DNA of 6,614 nt from Phycisphaerales bacterium (GTDB lineage Bacteria > Planctomycetota > Phycisphaerae > Phycisphaerales > SM1A02): NCBI GenBank assembly GCA_018882625.1, contig VERO01000130.1:1-6614 (forward strand), in the 5' to 3' direction. Below are positions 1 through 5,498 of this stretch, in pieces (the stretch's first letter is position 1; every line of letters begins with the position of its first letter). A program made the position numbers and the translations under genes. Below the pieces are notes generated by a model that saw nothing but the letters and a program-made list of their open reading frames with translations, ran no database searches and was not told the DNA's origin.

Positions 1-526
1 ACGGCAGGCTGCGCGGCAGGAACTCGCGCTGCACGCTCGCGGCCAGCTGCAGCTCGTCCTGGAGGCGCTCCATCTCGTGACGAAGCCCACCCGAGAACCG
101 GGCCGCCACCGTCATCTCGCCCCGCAGCCGCTCGACCTCACGCTGGCGCGCGAGCAGCGCGCGCAGCGCGGTGGCCAGGTGCTCCGGTCCGGCCTGCGCA
201 TCGAGCGCCATCGTCACCCCGCTCGCCGGCGGCTGCGCGGCGCGCGCGGGGCCCACGAGCGCGATCACCGGTCGCGCATCGGATGCGGCATCGTCGATGA
301 TGCGTGACAGCGCATCGCCGGGCACCGGGTCCGGACCCACCACGACCACTGCCGCCGACTCCCGCGCGGTGCGCCGGCACTGGGGGTCCGCGAGGTCGAG
401 CGCCGTGGCGCACACGTCGGGCACCGCGCTGAGCGCTGCGGCAACGTGTGCCGCAGTGCCGTCACCCTGGAGCGAGACGATGGCCACCCGTCGCGTGGTG
501 GCGGAGTGCGCAGCTGCGGTCTCCAT
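1..526 (-). CDS. PP2C/SpoIIE-type protein phosphatase with degenerate receiver domain (partial, 5' part)
   Basis: The reading frame starts at the ATG at 526-524 and is open to the left edge (175 codons), so only the N-terminal part is visible. Residues about 13-125 resemble a response-regulator fold: a hydrophobic strand (RRVAIVS), an alternating alpha/beta pattern, and a strand VVVVGPDPVPG where the phospho-acceptor strand would lie. The conserved acidic pair, the phosphorylatable Asp and the late Lys are not evident, so it is probably a pseudo-receiver. Residues about 128-175 form a charged helical linker ending in ELQLAASVQREFLPRSLP, which matches the junction typical of RsbU/SpoIIE-like PP2C serine/threonine phosphatases (ELxxAxxVQxxLLPxxxP). 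The catalytic metal-binding part lies outside the window. Proteins of this design usually dephosphorylate an anti-sigma-factor antagonist in stress signalling; that role is inferred. The start is supported by a TAGACT box nine bases upstream and the absence of a Shine-Dalgarno sequence. It lies 83 bp downstream of gluQ on the same strand. Confidence 0.75.
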   Translation of the reverse strand, partial: METAAAHSATTRRVAIVSLQGDGTAAHVAAALSAVPDVCATALDLADPQCRRTARESAAVVVVGPDPVPGDALSRIIDDAASDARPVIALVGPARAAQPPASGVTMALDAQAGPEHLATALRALLARQREVERLRGEMTVAARFSGGLRHEMERLQDELQLAASVQREFLPRSLP

Positions 527-541
527 GGGACGTCGAGTCTA
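527..541 (-). promoter_or_regulatory. Putative -10 box TAGACT giving a leaderless phosphatase mRNA
   Basis: On the minus strand TAGACT (541-536) is followed by nine bases and then the ATG at 526. No purine-rich ribosome-binding site lies in between. The spacing would place transcription initiation on or next to the start codon. No convincing -35 hexamer is seen; a GC-rich inverted repeat occupies that region. Confidence 0.5.
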
Positions 542-547
542 GGGGCA

Positions 548-573
548 GCGTGGGCCGGGGCCGGTCCCCACGC
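548..573. repeat. GC-rich inverted repeat between gluQ and the phosphatase gene
   Basis: GCGTGGG (548-554) pairs perfectly with CCCACGC (567-573). The enclosed segment contains a second short self-complement, CCGG-GG-CCGG (555-564). On the minus strand it lies 37 bp past the gluQ stop codon and just upstream of the TAGACT box of the next gene. It could be a gluQ transcription terminator, although no T tract follows, or a protein-binding site overlapping the -35 region of the phosphatase promoter. The sequence does not decide between the two. Confidence 0.4.
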
Positions 574-609
574 CAGGCGACGCCCATGAACGGCGCATCG
601 GGGCGACCG

Positions 610-1662
610 TCATCGTGCGTGCAGCCATCCGATGGCGCGGTCGTCGAGCGTGCTCCGGGAACCGAGCTCACCGGCGCGCGGCGCCCTCGACCAGTCCGCG
701 ATGGCGCGCCCGGTGGCCATCGCGACCAGCGAGGATGGCGACAGCGGCACGAGCTCCCCGTCATGGAGGCCCGCGCTCCACGCGCAGAACCCGGCGATGC
801 GCTCGGGCGTGGCGCCCGCATCGCGCAGCGATGCGACGGTCAGCGACCCCTGGCGCTTGGACATGCGCTGCCCCTGCGCGTCCATGAGCAGCGGCAGGTG
901 CCACCACCTCGGCGGTGACGCACCGAGCGCGCGCCAGATGCGCGCGTGCAGCGCAGCCGCCTCGCGGAGGTCCTCGCCACGCACCACGTCGGTGATGCCC
1001 TGCGCGATGTCGTCCGCGCACACCGCGAGGTGGTAGGCCGGCAGGTCCGCCTTCGTCCACACGATGGGGTCGCCGAACAGCGCAAGCGGATCGGCGTCGA
1101 ATGGAACGCCCGCCCGCTCGTCCACCCGCTCGGTGCCCGCGCCGACCGCAAGCCGCAGGTTCGCATCCTGGGCATCGCGCACCGCAGATGCCGTTCCGAT
1201 CCACTCGGGGCCAGGGTGCGGAGGCCGCAGCTCGGGCGGGAACCGCACCACTGACGCGATGCCGTGCGGGGCATGCAGCGCATCCTGCTCGGGGGACGCG
1301 CGCCGGATCTGGGAGCGCGAGTGGGCGCTGAGGTAGACCGCATGCGCACGGGCGAGCGAGTCAAGCGCGTGCAGGTGGACCGAGGTTCGCGTCGACTGGA
1401 TGGCCGGCGCGCCATCCCAGTCGATGCCAAGCCACGTGAGGTCCCCGATGCAACGCTCGATGTCGCCGTCGCGCGTGCGGCTCGGATCGAGATCCTCGAT
1501 CCGCAGGAGGATCCTCCAGCCGAGATGGCGCGCAAGCGCCCATGTCAGCAGCAGCGTGCGCGCGTTGCCCAGGTGCAGCTGGCCCGTGGGACTCGGCGCG
1601 AGCCGCGTGGCCGCAACTCCACTGCAGCGCGGCTCTTGCGGATTGGGGGGCGACGCGTCCAT
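610..1662 (-). CDS. gluQ: Glutamyl-Q tRNA(Asp) synthetase (GluQ, truncated GluRS paralogue)
   Basis: The 350-residue product is a class I aminoacyl-tRNA synthetase catalytic core. The nucleotide-binding signature is RLAPSPTGQLHLGN (HIGH variant HLGN, residues 30-33), followed by RIEDLDPSR (54-62). YHLAVCADDIAQGITDVVRGEDL is the typical GluRS/GluQ segment, and MSKRQGS (267-273) is the KMSKS loop. The chain ends about 80 residues after KMSKS, so the anticodon-binding domain of true GluRS is missing. This is the mark of GluQ (YadB), which activates glutamate and attaches it to queuosine at position 34 of tRNA(Asp). Full GltX is the alternative family but is normally over 450 residues. Unusually, the Cys-rich zinc knuckle found in E. 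coli GluQ is not preserved (YLSAHSRSQI in place of YYCTCTRARI). The start at 1662 is chosen over longer in-frame options because GGAGGA lies eight bases upstream and the extra sequence would run into the divergent gene. Confidence 0.85.
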   Translation of the reverse strand: MDASPPNPQEPRCSGVAATRLAPSPTGQLHLGNARTLLLTWALARHLGWRILLRIEDLDPSRTRDGDIERCIGDLTWLGIDWDGAPAIQSTRTSVHLHALDSLARAHAVYLSAHSRSQIRRASPEQDALHAPHGIASVVRFPPELRPPHPGPEWIGTASAVRDAQDANLRLAVGAGTERVDERAGVPFDADPLALFGDPIVWTKADLPAYHLAVCADDIAQGITDVVRGEDLREAAALHARIWRALGASPPRWWHLPLLMDAQGQRMSKRQGSLTVASLRDAGATPERIAGFCAWSAGLHDGELVPLSPSSLVAMATGRAIADWSRAPRAGELGSRSTLDDRAIGWLHAR

Positions 1663-1668
1663 GTCCGC

Positions 1669-1681
1669 TATCCTCCCATGG
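1669..1681 (+). promoter_or_regulatory. Putative -10 box TATCCT giving a leaderless dehydratase mRNA
   Basis: TATCCT (1669-1674) is followed by seven bases and the ATG at 1682, the same geometry as at four other genes in the window. No Shine-Dalgarno sequence precedes this ATG. A weak TTGGGG (1643-1648) lies 20 bases further upstream. If this box is used, the alternative in-frame ATG at 1661 lies upstream of the transcript start and cannot be the start codon. Confidence 0.45.
1671..1676 (-). promoter_or_regulatory. Shine-Dalgarno GGAGGA of gluQ
   Basis: Read on the minus strand, GGAGGA lies eight bases before the ATG at 1662. It decides the gluQ start. Its plus-strand complement, TCCTCC, overlaps the putative -10 box of the divergent dehydratase gene. 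Confidence 0.65.
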
Positions 1682-1966
1682 ATGCGCAAGCTTGCGGAAG
1701 CCGAAGTGGAGCGGGCCCTGCAGGACCTGCCCGAGTGGGGACTCGTGGGAGAGTCCATCAACCGCACCTACGCCTTCGCGGATTTCCGCGCGGCCATGGC
1801 CTTCGTGAACGCCGTGGCGGAGTCTGCCGAACGCGTGCAGCACCACCCGGACATCCTCGTCCGCTACGCGAAGGTGACCCTCACGCTCTCGACGCACGAC
1901 GCGAACGGCATCACGACGAGGGACTTCGACTTCGCGCGCGAGGCCGACAGGATCGCCGGATCGTGA
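1682..1966 (+). CDS. phhB: Pterin-4a-carbinolamine dehydratase (PCD/DCoH family)
   Basis: This 94-residue protein covers the whole PCD family length. The active-site motif is ERVQHHPDI, with His54, His55 and Pro56, followed by Tyr62, the strand VTLTLSTHD (His72) and GITTRDFDFAREADRI, which matches the family ending (TH...GLT..D..LA..ID). The enzyme dehydrates 4a-hydroxytetrahydropterin produced by aromatic amino-acid hydroxylases. No such hydroxylase gene is in this window, and many bacteria carry PCD without one, so the physiological substrate here is uncertain. The start at 1682 is preferred over the in-frame ATG at 1661: the shorter form matches family length, has a -10-like box seven bases upstream, and avoids overlap with the gluQ start codon. 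The gene diverges from gluQ with 19 bp between start codons and converges with mcsB. Confidence 0.88.
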   Translation: MRKLAEAEVERALQDLPEWGLVGESINRTYAFADFRAAMAFVNAVAESAERVQHHPDILVRYAKVTLTLSTHDANGITTRDFDFAREADRIAGS

Positions 1967-1994
1967 GCTGGTCGGGCGCCTGAGCGCGCGAACG

Positions 1995-2014
1995 GCACGG
2001 CGTTGGGGGCGTGC
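1995..2014. terminator. Weak hairpin in the convergent gap between the dehydratase gene and mcsB
   Basis: GCACG (1995-1999) and CGTGC (2010-2014) can pair across a ten-base loop, inside the 55-bp gap between two converging stop codons. There is no T tract on either strand, so an intrinsic terminator is only a possibility, supported mainly by position. Confidence 0.25.
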
Positions 2015-2021
2015 TGGCCGG

Positions 2022-3065
2022 TCAGCTGAGGGCCTGGCGGACGTAGTCGGCCCGCACCGAGCGCTCCGCATCGTCCCCGACTCCCGCATCGGGCCGCAGC
2101 AGCGACAGGTGCGCGGGCTGGATCTCGAGCATCAGGCGCTGCACGCGCGCCATGTCGACCGGCAGGAGGCCGAGCGCTGCGCCCAGCCGCACCCGGCTGA
2201 GCAGCCGCATCGCCTCGTCGTGGGCCAGCAGGCGTGCCGCGCCGAGCGTGGCCTGCGCGCGGTGCACCCGGTCCTCAAGCATCATTCGGTCGCGCGTCAG
2301 GAGCTGCTGGCGAGCCTCGCGCTCGTATGCGACCAGCCGCGGCAGCACCACATCTCGGAACTCGGCGAGCAGCGCTTCCTCGGTCGATCCCAGCGTCGTC
2401 TGGTTGGAGACCTGGAAGAAGTCCGCATCGGTGACCGATCCCTCGCCGTAGTAGCCGCGCACCGCGAGGTGGAGATCCTTGGCGGCGTTCTGCACGCGCT
2501 CGATCTCGCGCGTCATGCGCAGCGCGGGGAGGTGCAGCATGGCGCTGATGCGGATGCCGCAGCCGACGTTGGTCGGGCATGCGGTCAGGTATCCCCACCT
2601 CGGGTGGAAGGCCCAGTCGACGGCGCCGGCGAGCGCATCGTCCACCCCGCATGCGGCGGCAAAGCACGAGTCCAGCGCGAGCCCCGACTGCAGCGCCTGG
2701 ATCCGGAGGTGGTCCTCCTCGTTGACCATCAGGCTCGTGCGCTCGTCTGGGGATACCGCGAGGGCGCGGGGGGCATCGCTCTCCGCGAAGTGGCGCGACA
2801 CGAGGTGCCGCTCCACCAGCAGCGTGCGGTCACGCGGCGCGGCGCCGTGGAGCTCAAGCCACGCCAGGCCCGGCGCCACCGAGCGCTCGACCGCCTTGCG
2901 CAGCAGCCGCAGCGCCTCATGCCGCTGCGCGTGGGTCGCGCGGTTGACGAAGGGAAGTCCGGAGACGTTGCGCGCGAGGCGCACGCGCGAGGAGATCACC
3001 ACATCGGGCTCCGGACCGAGCCTGGCCAGCGCGGCGACATCGATGATGGAGGACGCTGGGCTCAT
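2022..3065 (-). CDS. mcsB: Protein-arginine kinase McsB
   Basis: The 347-residue protein has the phosphagen-kinase-like catalytic fold of McsB (B. subtilis protein about 363 residues). Visible motifs are SSRVRLARN (25-33), NEEDHLRIQ (115-123), the signature CPTNVGCG with the conserved Cys163, and SNQTTLGSTEEAL (220-232). McsB uses ATP to phosphorylate arginine side chains, tagging proteins for the ClpCP protease and controlling stress regulators in Firmicutes. Two departures stand out. The signature has GC where the family usually has GT (Cys169). The C-terminal phosphoarginine-sensing motif RDxxRA appears as ERSVRA (334-339), keeping only the final Arg-Ala. The ATG at 3065 is chosen because the upstream in-frame extension overlaps mcsA and has no family similarity; it lies seven bases past the mcsA stop, which suggests translational coupling. 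A distant creatine/arginine-kinase relative is the alternative, made unlikely by adjacent mcsA. Confidence 0.92.
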   Translation of the reverse strand: MSPASSIIDVAALARLGPEPDVVISSRVRLARNVSGLPFVNRATHAQRHEALRLLRKAVERSVAPGLAWLELHGAAPRDRTLLVERHLVSRHFAESDAPRALAVSPDERTSLMVNEEDHLRIQALQSGLALDSCFAAACGVDDALAGAVDWAFHPRWGYLTACPTNVGCGIRISAMLHLPALRMTREIERVQNAAKDLHLAVRGYYGEGSVTDADFFQVSNQTTLGSTEEALLAEFRDVVLPRLVAYEREARQQLLTRDRMMLEDRVHRAQATLGAARLLAHDEAMRLLSRVRLGAALGLLPVDMARVQRLMLEIQPAHLSLLRPDAGVGDDAERSVRADYVRQALS

Positions 3066-3072
3066 GGCCTCG

Positions 3073-3612
3073 TCACCGTGCCGGGCCCGAGGGACCGCTG
3101 GCCTCGCGGCCCGGTGCGTCGCCCGCATCAGGCGCGATCGCAGAGAGCTCGTCGCGGAGTCGCGCAGCCCGCTCGTACTGCTCGGCGGTGACCGCGCTGT
3201 CGAGCTCGCGCATGAGCTTCTCGCGGCGCACCCTCCGAAGCTCGACCTCCGCTGCCGCCTTCGGCGCGCGGCCGACATGCGCGGTGCCTCCGGCCTGGGC
3301 GCGCTCGATGACCTGTCCGAGCATCGGCTGGAAGCAGTCGTAGCACGCGGGGCAGCCGAGCGTGCCGGTCTTGCGGAACTCCGCAAACGAGACTCCGCAT
3401 CCAGTGCATGAGGCGAGCGCACGCGGGCGCGCCGCATCTCCCTGCGTGCTCTTGGCGATGTGCAGCAGCACCTCGGCGACCGGCTGCGCCGCGGGCACGG
3501 CCAGCCCAGCCTCCAGGGCGTGCTCCGCACACAGGTGCACCTCGCGTATGACGCCCTTGCGGATCAGGTGCTCGTGGACGACGGCAGGGCGTTCGCAGTG
3601 ATCGCACTTCAT
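3073..3612 (-). CDS. mcsA: McsA, zinc-finger activator of the McsB arginine kinase (UVR domain)
   Basis: This 179-residue protein carries two paired-cysteine zinc modules followed by a UvrB/UvrC motif, the layout of McsA. The first module is C3xxC6 with C28xxH31, so a His stands where B. subtilis has the fourth Cys. The second is C69xxC72 with C87xxC90 (a further Cys at 93). The linker FRKTGTLGCPACYDCF and the segment GGTAHVGRAPK closely resemble B. subtilis McsA. Residues about 122-160 (ELRRVRREKLMRELDSAV, EQYERAARLRDEL) are the UVR helical hairpin, which contacts partner proteins such as ClpC or McsB. McsA binds and activates McsB. The ATG at 3612 fits the family N-terminus; a GTG six bases upstream at 3618 is an alternative. 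Neither has a clear ribosome-binding site. It lies 50 bp downstream of kdsA on the same strand and is probably co-transcribed with it. Confidence 0.92.
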   Translation of the reverse strand: MKCDHCERPAVVHEHLIRKGVIREVHLCAEHALEAGLAVPAAQPVAEVLLHIAKSTQGDAARPRALASCTGCGVSFAEFRKTGTLGCPACYDCFQPMLGQVIERAQAGGTAHVGRAPKAAAEVELRRVRREKLMRELDSAVTAEQYERAARLRDELSAIAPDAGDAPGREASGPSGPAR

Positions 3613-3662
3613 GGGCACGCGGGATCAGTGGTGCAGGTCGGGGGTCGCAGGAAGTGGAAATG

Positions 3663-4547
3663 CTAGGCGCGGCGGATCCGCGAGGCGCCAGAGGCGCACA
3701 GCGCCGCGCGGACCGCGGAAATCTCGGCGAGAAGGGGGGCTACTGCGGCGAGCGGCTGGACCGTGGAGGCATCGGAGAGCGCGTCGGATGGGTTGGGATG
3801 GCACTCGAGGAAGACCGCGTCCACACCGGCGGCGACGGCGGCGCGGGCCAGCAGCGCGGCGCGCTCAGGCCGGCCGCCGCTGGTCGAGCCCTCGCCCGGA
3901 AGCTGCGTCGAGTGCGTGGCGTCGAAGCAGACGGGCACCCCGAGCTCGATCAGGTCACCGATGCCCGCGAAGTCGTTCACCAGCCGGTGGTACCCGAAGA
4001 AGGTGCCGCGCTCGGTCACCATCATGCGCGTGCATCCCGACTCGCGCAGCTTGGCGATCGCGCCGCGCATCTCCGATGGCGCCATGAACTGGCCCTTCTT
4101 GACGTTCACCGGAAGGCCGGTGCGCGCAGCGGCCGACAGCAGATCCGTCTGGCGCGCGAGGAATGCCGGGATCTGCAGCAGGTCCACGGCCTGGGCCGCG
4201 CGCTCCGCCTGGTGTGGCTCGTGGATGTCCGTGGTGACCGGCACGCCCAGCCTCTCGCGCAGCGCCGCGAGCATGTCGCATCCGCGCTCGAGACCGGGTC
4301 CGCGCGCGCTCCGGACGCTGGACCTGTTGGCCTTGTCGAAGCTCGCCTTGAACACCAGGGGAAGGCCGGCCGCGCCGCACGCCTCAATCAGGCCGACGCC
4401 GATGCGCATGTTCGTCTCGTCGGACTCGAGGAGGCAGGGGCCCGCCACGACGACAAGCGGCCCCCGTGCGCCGAAGGCGCTCAGTTCGACTGGGGCTGCC
4501 ATCAGGGCATCGATCGCTGCGGTTCTGGGGCTGGTGGCAGGTGCCAT
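3663..4547 (-). CDS. kdsA: 3-deoxy-8-phosphooctulonate synthase (Kdo-8-phosphate synthase)
   Basis: The enzyme condenses phosphoenolpyruvate with arabinose 5-phosphate to Kdo 8-phosphate, the precursor of the Kdo sugar of lipopolysaccharide, in the cytoplasm. The 294-residue product shows the family motifs GPCLLES (36-42), FKASFDKANRSS (66-77), RGPGLERG, TDIHEP (106-111), PAFLARQTDL, NVKKGQF (148-154), FDATHSTQLPG and ECHPNPSDALSDAS. Cys38 occupies the position that is Asn in the metal-independent E. coli enzyme. With His212, Glu248 and Asp259 it completes the metal site of the Aquifex-type, metal-dependent class. The start at 4547 is chosen because a GATAAT box ends seven bases before it. 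The ATG at 4556 overlaps that box, and the ATG at 4502 has no recognisable signal, although it would also give a complete domain (279 residues). An open extension to 4811 overlaps the divergent gene and is not family sequence. It heads the kdsA-mcsA-mcsB unit. Confidence 0.93.
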   Translation of the reverse strand: MAPATSPRTAAIDALMAAPVELSAFGARGPLVVVAGPCLLESDETNMRIGVGLIEACGAAGLPLVFKASFDKANRSSVRSARGPGLERGCDMLAALRERLGVPVTTDIHEPHQAERAAQAVDLLQIPAFLARQTDLLSAAARTGLPVNVKKGQFMAPSEMRGAIAKLRESGCTRMMVTERGTFFGYHRLVNDFAGIGDLIELGVPVCFDATHSTQLPGEGSTSGGRPERAALLARAAVAAGVDAVFLECHPNPSDALSDASTVQPLAAVAPLLAEISAVRAALCASGASRIRRA

Positions 4548-4585
4548 GGTCGCCATTATCACGGTTCGGCTCGCCGGCGTGGCAA
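4548..4585 (-). promoter_or_regulatory. kdsA promoter (TTGCCA / GATAAT), leaderless start
   Basis: On the minus strand TTGCCA (4585-4580) and GATAAT (4560-4555) are separated by 19 bases, each matching five of six consensus bases. The -10 box ends seven bases before the ATG at 4547, placing the expected transcript start on the start codon. It is the strongest sigma-70-like promoter seen in the window and would drive kdsA and probably mcsA-mcsB. Confidence 0.6.
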
Positions 4586-4645
4586 TCGGCACAATTCCTG
4601 CCGGATTCGCTTCTCCGGAGGCCCAACGATTCCGATCTTTGGGCT

Positions 4646-4650
4646 GGAGG
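4646..4650 (+). promoter_or_regulatory. Shine-Dalgarno GGAGG of the DUF1444 gene
   Basis: GGAGG ends six bases before the ATG at 4657 and fixes that start. Together with gluQ, it shows that this genome uses canonical ribosome-binding sites alongside the apparently leaderless starts. I find no convincing plus-strand promoter in the 109-bp divergent gap. Confidence 0.75.
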
Positions 4651-4656
4651 CAATCC

Positions 4657-5463
4657 ATGGCTGACCACTCCCACATCCCCGTGCCCCACGACCCCGAGCC
4701 CTTCACCGAGGCGGTCGCCCGGATCCTGCGCCAGTTCCGCCCGGACGCGTCCGTGCAGATCGTGGCCCCATTGCGCCTGAGCGTGGACGGGCGGCTGATG
4801 CAGCTCGACAACCTTCACCGCATGGTCGACGGCTCTGCCGACGCATGCGCCGTGGTGCGCGGGTACCTCGAGCGCGTCCTGGAGGGCGACTCGATCGGGG
4901 CGACGCCGATACCGCTTGCGGTCGCGCGCGGAAGGATCATGCCGCGCATCCAGCCCGAGTCGCTCTTCGAGACGGTCGACCGGGAGCAGGTCGCGCACGT
5001 GACGTGGGTCAACGGCACCGTGATCGTGTTCGTGATCGACATGCCTGAGGTCACCGTGAGCGTCTCGACCGAGCAGATGATCCGCTGGGGGCTGCAGCCC
5101 GATGACCTCGAGTCGATCGCGCGCCGCAACCTGATGCGGTACCGGCCGCGCATGGAGATGCAGATGATCTCGGCGAAGGACGGCGGACGCGCGGCGTTCG
5201 TGTCGCTGCGTGACGGGTACGACGCGGCGCGGATCCTCATGGAGGGACTGCATGCGCGCCTGGCGAGCGAGCTGGGCGGCAACTTCTTCGTGGCGACCCC
5301 GGCGCGTGACGTGTTCCTGGCCATCTCGCACGGGCCGGACACCTTCGTGGACCGCGTGCGCGAGCGTGTGGCGCGTGACTTCCGGCGCATGCCGTACCCG
5401 ATCACCACCGACTTCTTCATCGTCACCAGGGATGGCGTCGCGGGCACTGCGCAGGCGGCATGA
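4657..5463 (+). CDS. DUF1444 (YtpQ-like) protein of unknown function
   Basis: The 268-residue product aligns by eye with B. subtilis YtpQ (DUF1444) and has nearly the same length. Shared features are an N-terminal PLRLSVDGRLMQLDNLHRMV segment (38-57), IMPRIQPESLF (94-104), the hydrophobic strand VNGTVIVFVIDMP (118-130), WGLQPDDLESIARRNL (144-159), the well-kept DGYDAARIL (186-194), VATPARDVFLAIS (212-224) and PYPITTDFFIVTRDG (246-260). No signal peptide or membrane segment is apparent, so it is probably cytoplasmic. No biochemical function is established for the family as far as I know, and none is assigned here. The start is supported by GGAGG six bases upstream; a long open extension to 3763 is antisense to kdsA and is rejected. 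It diverges from kdsA. Confidence 0.85.
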   Translation: MADHSHIPVPHDPEPFTEAVARILRQFRPDASVQIVAPLRLSVDGRLMQLDNLHRMVDGSADACAVVRGYLERVLEGDSIGATPIPLAVARGRIMPRIQPESLFETVDREQVAHVTWVNGTVIVFVIDMPEVTVSVSTEQMIRWGLQPDDLESIARRNLMRYRPRMEMQMISAKDGGRAAFVSLRDGYDAARILMEGLHARLASELGGNFFVATPARDVFLAISHGPDTFVDRVRERVARDFRRMPYPITTDFFIVTRDGVAGTAQAA

Positions 5464-5484
5464 GCCGTTGGCGCGGTGCGCGCC

Positions 5485-5498
5485 TAGCATCGGGCACC
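5485..5498 (+). promoter_or_regulatory. Putative -10 box TAGCAT giving a leaderless mRNA for the 59-residue protein
   Basis: TAGCAT (5485-5490) is followed by eight bases and the ATG at 5499. The box lies in the 35-bp gap after the DUF1444 gene. No Shine-Dalgarno and no good -35 hexamer is present. Confidence 0.45.

Noticed and set aside
1663..1767. In-frame upstream extension of gluQ to 1767
   Set aside because: It is antisense to the dehydratase coding region, and the GGAGGA site supports the start at 1662.
2109..3191. Long plus-strand open frame (360 codons) antisense to mcsB
   Set aside because: It is a GC-skew shadow of mcsB and mcsA: low-complexity Arg/Ala/His-rich translation, no family similarity, and the opposite strand carries clear McsB motifs.
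3066..3530. In-frame upstream extension of mcsB through mcsA
   Set aside because: This frame is out of register with the clear zinc-finger and UVR motifs of McsA; McsB similarity starts just after 3065.
3763..4656. In-frame upstream extension of the DUF1444 gene across kdsA
   Set aside because: The extension is antisense to kdsA, has no family resemblance, and the ATG at 4657 has a GGAGG site and matches YtpQ length.
4548..4811. In-frame upstream extension of kdsA to 4811
   Set aside because: It overlaps the divergent DUF1444 gene, has no KdsA similarity, and the promoter-like boxes lie inside it.
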